From CBDCVN01 sp965223045 (GTDB lineage Bacteria > Deinococcota > Deinococci > Deinococcales > Trueperaceae): DNA of 64,000 nt. Positions within the stretch are counted from its first letter, which is position 1, and each line of letters opens with the position of its first letter. Made by a program: the position numbers and the translations under genes. Shown one piece after another: positions 51,777 through 60,444 of this stretch. The notes under the pieces are model-generated. The model did no database searches, was not told the origin of the DNA, and saw only the letters and a list, made by a program, of their open reading frames with translations. The DNA lies in contig CBDCVN010000013.1 in the NCBI GenBank assembly GCA_965223045.1, positions 3,720,001-3,784,000 of the forward strand. Reading direction: 5' to 3'.

Positions 51777-51816
51777 GTGATGTTGTCACAAAGCTTGCGC
51801 AAAATGCTCATTATTA

Positions 51817-52072
51817 GGGCGTGTGGACACCTAGAGTGTGAAATCGAAAACGCTACTCTTAAATACCTTGGATAATCCTGATGCTGACGCATAAGCTCCT
51901 CTGCAATCTGGTAAAGATTATGTGGTTAACAACTAAAGCTTCTCGCAAATATAGGCTATCCTGCAATTTTTTTTGGAATTCACATTTTCTAACAAATAGC
52001 TGTCCTGAGACTGGCTAGTTTGGTTTTGATATCCAATGCGTGCAATTTCTGATTTGTCATATCCACATGCCC
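51817..52072 (+). mobile_element. 256-bp MITE with IS5-like ends
   Basis: Ends GGGCGTGTGGACAC and the complement of CATATCCACATGCCC, an imperfect inverted repeat, flanked by TA. The ends resemble those of the IS5 element at 38576-39435 (GGGCGTGTTGACAC), so that transposase could move it. There is no coding capacity. A partial second copy is at 15578-15656. It lies just downstream of the first hybrid kinase. Confidence 0.82.
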
Positions 52073-52305
52073 TAGAAGGCATAAACTCTTGAGCCTTGGT
52101 CTGTCTTAAATGTTTTCCAAATATCACTAATGTCGGAGAAACATTCACAAAATTTAGGTGAGTTTCGACTTTCTGATTTCGAGATGTGCACTGAGAATAC
52201 ATAGTCTGGATAGGAATTGATTGTGTGCAAAAAAGGTGGTGGCATCTCTCTCTTCTTGTGTGCTATGGTTTTTTGATATGTCATATCAAAGAGGTAACTT
52301 ATAAA
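52073..52305. other. Gap between the MITE and the lipoprotein gene
   Basis: About 230 bp, AT-rich; contains a GAGG ribosome binding site near 52291 for the next gene. No RNA or repeat recognised. Confidence 0.3.
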
Positions 52306-52887
52306 ATGTCTAAAGTCAACTATTTTTTTATAGTAATAGTTGTACCATTGTTTGTAATTGTTGCTAGTGGATGTGATCCGCAACCAGACTTTGATTCTGC
52401 ATACACTAGAATATCAGAAGGTACATTTACATTACAGGCTGAAAATGATATTCCTCTACCTCAAGGTGAGACGATATTAACAATAACTGGTCAGATTAAC
52501 GCACACAATGAAGGAAACAGCATTGTGATGGACCTATCAACGATTGAAGCTGTAGGTTTAGTAGAATATACTGTTGAAGATCCATTTGAGGAAAGGCAAA
52601 GAACCTTCCGAGGTGTGCTGATGAAAGATCTCCTTGATTTGTGGCAAGTTGATTCGCAGGCTACTGTTCTAGAGATAACAGCCCTCAACGATTATAAGGT
52701 TGAGGTGCCAATTAGTATGTTGCGTGAATTTCCCATTATTTTTGCACTGCAGCAAGATGGGGAATATATGACTCCCGATTATCGCGGTCCAGCGATGCTA
52801 GTTCTTCCCTATGGTTATTATGAGTTTGAACATCTTATTACCAATGCATATTGGATCTGGCAAATCAAATCTGTCTTTGTAAAATAA
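52306..52887 (+). CDS. Lipoprotein with a molybdopterin-oxidoreductase-like domain
   Basis: A 193-residue lipoprotein. I start at ATG 52306 (GAGG site), giving a lipobox VASGC at about residue 24; the longer reading from 52225 puts the signal too far inside. Residues 45-190 resemble the sulfite-oxidase/YedY-type domain: LTITGQINAHNEGNSIVMDL, FRGVLMKDLLDLWQVD, ALNDYKVEVPIS and a late LVLPYGYYEFEHL. The cofactor-binding Cys of catalytic members is not visible, so it may be a non-catalytic ligand sensor. It lies before a kinase with a periplasmic sensor, which may be its partner. Confidence 0.7.
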   Translation: MSKVNYFFIVIVVPLFVIVASGCDPQPDFDSAYTRISEGTFTLQAENDIPLPQGETILTITGQINAHNEGNSIVMDLSTIEAVGLVEYTVEDPFEERQRTFRGVLMKDLLDLWQVDSQATVLEITALNDYKVEVPISMLREFPIIFALQQDGEYMTPDYRGPAMLVLPYGYYEFEHLITNAYWIWQIKSVFVK

Positions 52888-53212
52888 AAAATTTTAATAA
52901 CATACATTAGTATATCCTGCTAACTTAACAGGGATATAGCTGTATATTCTCTTAAGCTTAAGAAGATATAGAAAATATATGCACTAAAGCCACAAGAGCC
53001 ACATTTTTTATCATCTTGTTATTACTACAAAGCAAAGTCAAATGGGGCTGAGTTTTGGAGGGCAAATCCCCTATAATCCTGCTTGTTAAGGGATTAGGGG
53101 ATCAACTGACAGTACAAGCAAATCTAATTGACATAAGAAAAAGGTCAAATAAGCTTATCACAAATGGCTCTTTTACAAGATTGAAGATGTTTAGTAATTA
53201 CGCTATAATACT
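52888..53212. promoter_or_regulatory. Intergenic region with a GGGGAT hairpin before the second hybrid kinase
   Basis: A stem at 53066-53102 (ATCCCCTAtAATCC with GGGATTAGGGGAT, one bulge) with no T-tract, so more likely an operator or RNA element than a terminator. Just before ATG 53213, TTGAAG and TATAAT are spaced by 17 bp, but TATAAT ends only 3 bp before the ATG, too close for a normal leader. Confidence 0.45.
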
Positions 53213-55357
53213 ATGACAGAAGATAATCGATCGGCTGTAACTAAGCCCCCACAAGTAATAGCTACTAAACTACAGGTGATTGGATTGGTGGTAATTATTT
53301 TTATCTTACTGTTGGCAGTCTTTCTGACGGTGTCCATTGTACTTAAACAATTACAGAAACAAGATGTATTGTTGTCAAGTGGTCTTACCCGCTCATCATG
53401 GGCTTTAGATCAAGTGCATCGTGAAACCTTACGCTTGCTAGCCCTAGTAGGGGCCAACAACCAGTCACTTGACTCAGAGAAGATACAATTGCAGCGTAAT
53501 TTGGCTGAAAGCCGTTTTGCCATTATCCGACAACATCATATTAACGATGATCTGAGTGTGGAACTGCGCAAGGATCAGACTGAGGCAAACGATGCATGGC
53601 TTACATTACAGGTTCTTTTGGATGATTGGCAAACTGATTTAACTAACGAATCGCTACAAACTCTGATAGTTCAAGAATTGGTTGCATTAGAACTTAGACT
53701 TAATACTATAGTTGCCCAACAAATTCGACAACGCCGAGGTCAATATGGAAAGCTACTTGGGGTTAGATCGCAATCTCTCCTATTGTTTGGGGTGGTGTCA
53801 GCTCTACTTTTTGTTTTTATTGGTTTTGTTGCTTATAGCACCTATCGTTTTATTCAAGAAAGGCAGCGGGTTCTATTAGCTTTACATGAAAGTGAAGAGC
53901 AATACCGCAAGGCAAAAGAGAAAGCTGAGATAGCAAATCAAGCTAAAAGTGATTTCCTCTCCAATATGAGCCACGAGTTGCGTACACCCCTGAATGTCAT
54001 CCTAGGCTTTTCTAATTTAATGAGACGAGAAGCTTTAAGAGGGGAAAATAGTCTAACTAAAACCCAACAAGAAAACTTAGGACTTATAAACCGTAGTGGC
54101 GAGCATTTGCTTACTCTAATAAATAATGTACTGGATTTATCCAAAATAGAAGCAGGACGCACCACCTTAAATACTTCTGATTTCGATTTGTATCGTCTTC
54201 TTAATGATATAGTCGACATGTTTTCTCTAAAAGCAGATGAGAAGGGTTTGCACCTTTTGCTCGAGTACACTTCTAAAGCTCCACAGTTCATCAGAACCGA
54301 CACAATCAAACTTAAACAAATATTAGTGAACTTGCTAAGCAACGCCCTGAAGTTTACAGAACAAGGTGGCATAGTAATCAGAGCAAGCTGCGCTCATACT
54401 GATCAGTGTAGTCGAATTCATTTCGAGGTAGAAGACACTGGTCCCGGTATAGCAACAGACGAACTAGATATACTTTTCGAAGCCTTTGCCCAAACAGCTA
54501 CAGGTCGCGGTGCTAAAGAAGGTACTGGTCTAGGTTTAGCTATTAGCAATGAATTTGTTGAACTTATGGGTGGAAAACTGGAGGTACGCAGTGAAGTAAA
54601 TAAAGGTACAGTCTTTTTCTTTGATATTGATGTTGAGGTGATTAAAGAATCTGAACTAGAAAAAGTAACTAGTAAACAAGTAATTGGCCTTAAGCCAAAT
54701 CAGCCAAGTTACCGGATATTAATAGTAGACGATAACGAAAACAATCGCTTACTTCTAATTAAGTTATTACAACCCTTAGGATTTGAGCTTAAAGAAGCAA
54801 GGGATGGACAAGGGGCTGTTGATATTTGGAGGCAGTGGCAACCTCATCTAATATGGATGGACATAAGAATGCCAGTAATGGATGGTTATACAGCCACCAA
54901 AACAATAAGAGCAGAGCCAAAAGGACAAGAAACAAAGATTATAGCTTTGACAGCTTCAACACTAGAAGAAGAAAAAGTAGCTGTACTAGCAGCAGGGTGC
55001 AATGACTATTATCGAAAACCGTTTAGGGAAAAGGACATATTTGGGGCAATGAATTATCACATAGGAGTAGAGTACATCTATGAAGAAGTTGAGGGAACAG
55101 TTAGCAAAGTTGACCCTAAGGAATTCTTAAGTCGTGAAGTACTAAAAGTTGTGCCTACTGAGTTACTAACCAAGTTAGAGAAATTGGCAATTCTAGCTAA
55201 CATTATGGAGGTAAATAAAGTCATAGAAGAAATTAACTCTTATGATGGAAGGGTAGCTCGAGCCCTAACCACTTTAGCTGATGATTTTCGGTATCCTGAG
55301 ATTGCTGAGGTTGCAAGAGTTGCCCTAAATACACAAAACACTGTTGCTGACCCATGA
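53213..55357 (+). CDS. Membrane hybrid histidine kinase (HisKA-HATPase-REC)
   Basis: A 714-residue kinase with two helices (about residues 19-43 and 187-211) enclosing a periplasmic helical domain of about 145 residues of 4-helix-bundle type. The kinase core has NMSHELRTPLNV (His254), NLLSNALKFTEQ, DTGPGI and EGTGLGLAIS. The receiver has VDDNENN, WMDIRMPVMDG and YYRKPFRE, then the C-terminal domain found in the other hybrids (LKVVPTELLTKLEKLAILAN). The close upstream lipoprotein may give it ligand specificity. The C-terminal half is near-identical to the first hybrid, so they are recent duplicates. Confidence 0.92.
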   Translation: MTEDNRSAVTKPPQVIATKLQVIGLVVIIFILLLAVFLTVSIVLKQLQKQDVLLSSGLTRSSWALDQVHRETLRLLALVGANNQSLDSEKIQLQRNLAESRFAIIRQHHINDDLSVELRKDQTEANDAWLTLQVLLDDWQTDLTNESLQTLIVQELVALELRLNTIVAQQIRQRRGQYGKLLGVRSQSLLLFGVVSALLFVFIGFVAYSTYRFIQERQRVLLALHESEEQYRKAKEKAEIANQAKSDFLSNMSHELRTPLNVILGFSNLMRREALRGENSLTKTQQENLGLINRSGEHLLTLINNVLDLSKIEAGRTTLNTSDFDLYRLLNDIVDMFSLKADEKGLHLLLEYTSKAPQFIRTDTIKLKQILVNLLSNALKFTEQGGIVIRASCAHTDQCSRIHFEVEDTGPGIATDELDILFEAFAQTATGRGAKEGTGLGLAISNEFVELMGGKLEVRSEVNKGTVFFFDIDVEVIKESELEKVTSKQVIGLKPNQPSYRILIVDDNENNRLLLIKLLQPLGFELKEARDGQGAVDIWRQWQPHLIWMDIRMPVMDGYTATKTIRAEPKGQETKIIALTASTLEEEKVAVLAAGCNDYYRKPFREKDIFGAMNYHIGVEYIYEEVEGTVSKVDPKEFLSREVLKVVPTELLTKLEKLAILANIMEVNKVIEEINSYDGRVARALTTLADDFRYPEIAEVARVALNTQNTVADP

Positions 55358-55463
55358 GTAAATTTGTTTCAGTTAAGCTTTTGTCTTATCGTCAGTTAGA
55401 GGACTTTCTTAAGTTGTTATGTGTAAGTTTTTAGTTTGTGGTCTCTTACAATAATTGAAGGTA

Positions 55464-58400
55464 ATGAAAGCACAAGGCATCAAAATAGGCTTCTTCCAAT
55501 CAATAAAGGGCCAAATGCTGTTTTCCTTTCTGGCTGTGTCACTTTTGCCACTAATGATAGTTGGTACACTGATTTATCAACAATCTATTTCAGCTTTAAA
55601 AGCCGAGGCAATTAATAAATTAACTATTGTACGTGACGATAAGGCTGAGGAGATTCAAAATTATATAAGCCAGAGCCTAAGTGAAGCCAGTTCTCTAGCC
55701 AAGTCTAAAACAATACTTACTGCAATGGATAGCTTTAATTGGGCCATCAAGAACCTAATGAGCCAAGAAAATTTAGATAAGGATATTGTTATGCAGCAGT
55801 TACGTTCTGCATACTTAGGTAAACCCTATGTAGACACCAAAGGCGGTAATGATATCTATAGCACTACTCATGCTCGCAATCAATCAATATTTACAGATTT
55901 TATGGAACATGCTGGCTACCAAGACGCTTTACTAATAGATCCAGATGGCACTGTTATCTACAGTGTATTAAAAGATAAAAACTTTGGTATCAATCTGACA
56001 AGTGATATCTATCTCAAAACTAAGCTGGCACATATTTTTAAAGAGATATCGACAACAACTGACTCAGATTTGACACTATTAGGGAATGTCAAGCATTTCA
56101 ATGTGGCTGAAAATCTGAGCTTATTTGTAGTTGCTCCTATTTTTGCTGATGGCAAATTGATTGGTGCTCTAATGCTTCAATTGCCAGCTACCCATATTGA
56201 TACAATTATGCAGGTGGGAATAGACCTAGGAGAAACTGGAGAAGCATATCTTATTGGCAATGATAAGCTGATGCTATCAAATTCACGTTTAGCTCGAGAT
56301 AGTAGTATTTTCAAGCAAGAACTGGATACAGCAATAGTTAATAAAGCACTCAATGGTGATGCTGGGGTTTTGGTAGGACCTAATTATAGAGGAGTATCTG
56401 TACTGGCAACTTACAAGCCAGTGGATATTCCTGATTTAAAGTGGTTTATTTTATCTGAAATTGAGGAAGCTGAGGTCTTTGTATCTGCTCAGCACATACT
56501 TAATATAACATTGACCACAATGGTTGTGGCAACAATAATTGTAATTGTACTAACCTTATTAATTGCAAATAAAATTGCTGCGCCAATAATTAAGATAACC
56601 AACATTGCTCAGCAAATTTCCACCTTTAAACTATCGGGAATACCAACAGTATCAACTCTGGCTCAAGAAGGTTTTCTGCACACGCTACACCTTACCAAAG
56701 TGAATATTAAGTCAAATGATGAAATAGGCCAAATGGTGCAGTCTTTCACCCAGATGGTTGCTAACTTACACCATCTAATTAATCAATTAGCCCAAGCTCA
56801 AGATAATTTACATCGCAGTGAAAAGAAGTACCGCAACCTTTTTGAAAGCTCTAAAGACACTATTTTTATTAGCACCTCTGCAGGTGAAGTTATTGATGTT
56901 AGTCCATCCTGCTTTAATTTAACTGGCTATTCTAAAGAAGAAGTACTTAAAAGGAAAGCTCAGGATTTTTATGACGATCCTAATGAGCGTTTAGAATTTC
57001 AACAACTGCTGGCAAAGAATGGTTTGGTCAGCGACTTTGAAGTCAGAGTTTGTAAAAAAGATGGTTCAATTATTAATGTTTTGATGACAGCCACACCATG
57101 GCAATCCGATGATGGTATGACTAATGGTTTTCAAGGCATCTTACGAGATATTACCTTACAAAAACAATCTCAGGAAAAATTAAAACAATATCAACAAGAA
57201 CTTGAAGAAACAGTTGAAGAACGCACTAGAGAGTTAAGGTTAGCTAAAGAACAAGCTGAGATAGCCAACAAAGCCAAAAGTACTTTTTTGGCTAATATGA
57301 GCCATGAACTACGTACTCCTCTTAATGCTATTTTAGGTTTTTCTGAGGTAATGTTACGAGGTACTTTGCAAAATAAAGCCTCTCTAACACAAACCCAGCA
57401 AGAAAACTTAGCTATCATACATAGCAGTGGAGAAAAGCTATTAAATTTGATTGATAACGTGCTGGAGTTATCAAGAGTAGAGGCAGGGCTTAATAATTTA
57501 AGTCTTAGTGATTTTGATTTACACAACCTGCTCGATAATTTAGTGAATATATTTCTCCTAGCAGCAGAAGAAAAGAAGTTACGACTTGTGCTCGAGCGAA
57601 GTCCCGAAGTCCCTCGTTTTGTGCGCAGTGATGAAGCTAAGCTACGACAGGTACTAATGAATCTACTCAGTAATGCTATTAAATTTACTGAACAAGGCAG
57701 TGTAATTATCAGGGCAAATTGTTCAAGCAACACTTCTGAAATGCTTAGTTACAAATGGATTCACTTTGAGGTGGAAGACACAGGTTCTGGTATAGTCACA
57801 GATGAACTAGACACTCTTTTTGAAGCTTTTTCTCAAACTGCTACTGGGCGTATCATTCAAGAAGGCATTGGTCTAGGTTTAACTATCAGCCGTGAATTTA
57901 TTAGGCTAATGGGCGGGGGGCTTAATGTGCTTAGTGAGGTAAATAAGGGTACTAACTTTTTCTTCGATATTAAGGTTAAGACAGTACAGAAAACCGATAT
58001 TGAAGAGAAGATGTCTACTGGACTAATTGTTGGTTTAAAACCAAATCAATCACATTATAAAATACTGATAGTAGATGATAATGAAACAAATTGTCAGTTG
58101 CTAATCGCACTATTACAACCTTTAGGCTTTGAGCTTAAAACAGCAGAAAATGGACAGGAAGCAGTTGACATTTGGAGGGAATGGCAACCTCATCTAATAT
58201 GGATGGATATGCGTATGCTAGTTATGGATGGGGATCAAGCTACTAAAGCAATAAGGTCAGAACCAAAAGGTCAGCAAGTAAAAATAATTGCTTTAACAGC
58301 TTCAACACATGAAAAAGATAAAGCTGTAGTTATAGCAACTGGCTATAATGATTATATTCAAAAGCCTTTTATGCAAAAGGACATTTTTGCTACGCTGCAT

Positions 58401-58688
58401 AAACACTTAGGTATTGAATATATCTACCAAGAGACTGAGAAGGACGCTAGCAAAGGTGATTCTGAAAAAGAATTAGCTGCTGATACTCTAAAAATTTTGC
58501 CTAATACTTTACTTAATAAGCTCGAGCAATTGGCTATACGTGCTAGAGCTATGGAAATAGATAAACTTATAGAAGAAATTAGGTCTTATGATGAGGGGAT
58601 TGCCCAAGCTCTAATTGAGTTAGCTGATGGGTTTGAATATTCTAAGATTGCTGAGTTTGCTCGAGCTGCTATAGATATAGATGATTAG
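55464..58688 (+). CDS. Membrane hybrid histidine kinase with Cache sensor (Cache-HAMP-PAS-HisKA-HATPase-REC)
   Basis: About 1074 residues from ATG 55464; a TTG at 55455 is an alternative, and neither has a good binding site. Two helices (about 20-38 and 350-370) enclose a large Cache-type sensor with TTHARNQSIFTDFMEH and GYQDALLIDPDGTVIYSVLKD, resembling the secreted protein at 9044-9811. A HAMP-like linker, PAS, H-box (NMSHELRTPLNA, His about 614) and ATPase motifs follow. The receiver has MRMLVMDG in place of MRMPVMDG but keeps VDDNE and YIQKPF. The shared C-terminal domain closes it. Possibly a chemoreceptor-like input. Confidence 0.9.
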   Translation: MKAQGIKIGFFQSIKGQMLFSFLAVSLLPLMIVGTLIYQQSISALKAEAINKLTIVRDDKAEEIQNYISQSLSEASSLAKSKTILTAMDSFNWAIKNLMSQENLDKDIVMQQLRSAYLGKPYVDTKGGNDIYSTTHARNQSIFTDFMEHAGYQDALLIDPDGTVIYSVLKDKNFGINLTSDIYLKTKLAHIFKEISTTTDSDLTLLGNVKHFNVAENLSLFVVAPIFADGKLIGALMLQLPATHIDTIMQVGIDLGETGEAYLIGNDKLMLSNSRLARDSSIFKQELDTAIVNKALNGDAGVLVGPNYRGVSVLATYKPVDIPDLKWFILSEIEEAEVFVSAQHILNITLTTMVVATIIVIVLTLLIANKIAAPIIKITNIAQQISTFKLSGIPTVSTLAQEGFLHTLHLTKVNIKSNDEIGQMVQSFTQMVANLHHLINQLAQAQDNLHRSEKKYRNLFESSKDTIFISTSAGEVIDVSPSCFNLTGYSKEEVLKRKAQDFYDDPNERLEFQQLLAKNGLVSDFEVRVCKKDGSIINVLMTATPWQSDDGMTNGFQGILRDITLQKQSQEKLKQYQQELEETVEERTRELRLAKEQAEIANKAKSTFLANMSHELRTPLNAILGFSEVMLRGTLQNKASLTQTQQENLAIIHSSGEKLLNLIDNVLELSRVEAGLNNLSLSDFDLHNLLDNLVNIFLLAAEEKKLRLVLERSPEVPRFVRSDEAKLRQVLMNLLSNAIKFTEQGSVIIRANCSSNTSEMLSYKWIHFEVEDTGSGIVTDELDTLFEAFSQTATGRIIQEGIGLGLTISREFIRLMGGGLNVLSEVNKGTNFFFDIKVKTVQKTDIEEKMSTGLIVGLKPNQSHYKILIVDDNETNCQLLIALLQPLGFELKTAENGQEAVDIWREWQPHLIWMDMRMLVMDGDQATKAIRSEPKGQQVKIIALTASTHEKDKAVVIATGYNDYIQKPFMQKDIFATLHKHLGIEYIYQETEKDASKGDSEKELAADTLKILPNTLLNKLEQLAIRARAMEIDKLIEEIRSYDEGIAQALIELADGFEYSKIAEFARAAIDIDD

Positions 58689-58715
58689 CTACTAGCATAA
58701 TATTGGTGGTACATA

Positions 58716-60089
58716 ATTAATAAGAATAAATCCTTAAATAAAAAAAGTATATTAGCTGTTGATGACTCAACAGCTAATTTGAAGCTGTTGAGTCGGATCT
58801 TGAGTGAACAAGATTTTGTAGTGAGACCAGTTTTAGATGGTGTCTCTGCTATAGCTAGCACCCAAATTGAAGTACCAGACTTGATTTTACTTGATGTCAA
58901 GATGCCTAATATGGATGGTTATGAGGTGTGTCAAGAACTAAAGGCCAACCAACAAACCCTAGATATTCCAGTTATTTTCATTAGTGCTCAAACAGAGGTT
59001 TTTGATAAAGTTAAAGCTTTTCAAGTTGGTGCTGTAGACTATATTACCAAACCTATTCAGGCTGAAGAGTTGTTGGCTCGAGTGCGAACCCATCTGAAAA
59101 TACGTAACCTAACTTTAGAATTGCAAAATGCTAATCAGGAACTTTCTCATTCTCTAGCAACTCTAAAAACTACCCAAGAGCAACTAATTCATTCTGAAAA
59201 GATGGCAGCTTTAGGCGGTATGGTGGCGGGTGTAGCCCATGAATTACGTAATCCCTTGAATTTTGTTAATAGTCTTTCTGAGATGTCAGCAGATTTAGTT
59301 ATTGAGCTAAACAGCTTATTAGAACCAATCTTTGAAGTTGCTCAAAATCGAGTTGATTTTGAAGAAAATCAAGATCACTCGAATGTCAGGGACAAAAAGA
59401 ATGAAGAAGCATCCCATAATTCACAACCTAATTTCGAACAATTACCAATTTCTCTTAGGCTAACCAAGGAGAACCTAAAAAGTATACAAGAAATTTCAAA
59501 TTACTTAATACGTAATAACAAAGAGATTCAACGTAATGGAAACCGAGCAAATAACATTATCAAACTTATGTTCGATCACTCACGTAATGAGGCTAACCTT
59601 AAGCAAGTTACTGATATTAATGAGTTACTTGAGCAAGCAATAAAATTATCCTATCATAATATAAAAGATATCAACTTAGAATTAAAGATTGAGCGGCATT
59701 ATGATAATTCTCTGCCAAAACTATTAATATCACCTCAAAGTTTAAGTCGAGTTTTTATTAATTTAATTAATAATGCTTGTTATGCTATGCTAGAAAAGCA
59801 GCAGAAAATGAATAATTTTAGTCCTATTCTTTCACTTACTACCAAGAACACTCCTGAGGTAATTGAAGTGTATATAAAAGACAATGGTACAGGCATTGAT
59901 AATAAAAAGGTTAACAAAGTTTTTGAGCCTTTCTTTACTACCAAACCTCCTGGTGAGGGAACTGGTTTAGGGTTGTCTCTTACTCACGACATTATTACTA
60001 AGGAACACCAAGGTAGTATTCACTTAAAGACAAAGCTTGGTGAATACACAGAAATTATTGTGAGCTTGCCAAAAAACAATTTGGCCTAA
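58716..60089 (+). CDS. Response regulator-histidine kinase fusion, unusual start
   Basis: About 457 residues. A receiver (ILAVDDSTANLK, then LLDVKMPNMDG and DYITKPIQAEE) runs into a kinase of the HATPase type with GGMVAGVAHELRNPLNFVNS, INLINNACYAM, DNGTGIDN and GEGTGLGLSLTHD. The receiver needs residues from about 58740, yet the frame there has no ATG, GTG or TTG between the stop at 58698-58700 and TTG 58779. ATT 58716 follows a GGTGG site by 6 bp, so I start there; an indel or sequencing error is the alternative. It may be the last element of the phosphorelay. Confidence 0.8.
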   Translation: MNKNKSLNKKSILAVDDSTANLKLLSRILSEQDFVVRPVLDGVSAIASTQIEVPDLILLDVKMPNMDGYEVCQELKANQQTLDIPVIFISAQTEVFDKVKAFQVGAVDYITKPIQAEELLARVRTHLKIRNLTLELQNANQELSHSLATLKTTQEQLIHSEKMAALGGMVAGVAHELRNPLNFVNSLSEMSADLVIELNSLLEPIFEVAQNRVDFEENQDHSNVRDKKNEEASHNSQPNFEQLPISLRLTKENLKSIQEISNYLIRNNKEIQRNGNRANNIIKLMFDHSRNEANLKQVTDINELLEQAIKLSYHNIKDINLELKIERHYDNSLPKLLISPQSLSRVFINLINNACYAMLEKQQKMNNFSPILSLTTKNTPEVIEVYIKDNGTGIDNKKVNKVFEPFFTTKPPGEGTGLGLSLTHDIITKEHQGSIHLKTKLGEYTEIIVSLPKNNLA

Positions 60090-60131
60090 TGCCCTAATTG
60101 AGAGAGACTCTTGATAGATTCCAAGGGCATT
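60088..60131. terminator. Possible terminator stem after the signalling cluster
   Basis: AATGCCCT (60088-60095) pairs with AGGGCATT (60124-60131), with a smaller GAGAG/CTCTT stem inside the loop. No strong T-tract, so it is only a possible terminator. Confidence 0.4.
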
Positions 60132-60444
60132 GAATATGGTAATGGTACTTCATGTAACGATGAAGTAATGGATCTAAAATACTAAGGTTCAATATATATC
60201 AAAGTAACATACAACTACCACTTCTTCTGCTCTCAGTAATGATAGTGTTGATCCTTCAGGTACGCCTAGTTTTTAATTATACCTTCATGGCTAACAATGC
60301 TTTCTTCCCACGCACCATGCTTATCCATCACAAACTCTACTTCAGTCTAAATACCAGAAGAGCAAAAACTGCCCCATCTGAAAAACACTTCAGGGAAATA
60401 AAACCTCTTATAGAGTATTTCTGCTTGCGTGTTATGCTTGTCAC
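60132..60444. other. Gap between the signalling cluster and the MFS gene
   Basis: About 310 bp. A short minus-strand reading (EFVMDKHGAWEESIVSHEG, near 60280-60345) looks protein-like and may be a gene remnant. The 69-codon ORF at 60239 on the plus strand looks spurious. Confidence 0.3.

Noticed and set aside
51790..51808. TTGCGCAAAATG near the end of the first hybrid kinase as an IS end
   Set aside because: It matches 12 bp of the IS end at 44757 but nothing further; it could be chance or a trace of an excised copy.
53198..53209. TATAAT as the promoter of the second hybrid kinase
   Set aside because: It ends 3 bp before ATG, which would place the transcript start inside the gene; kept only as a remark.
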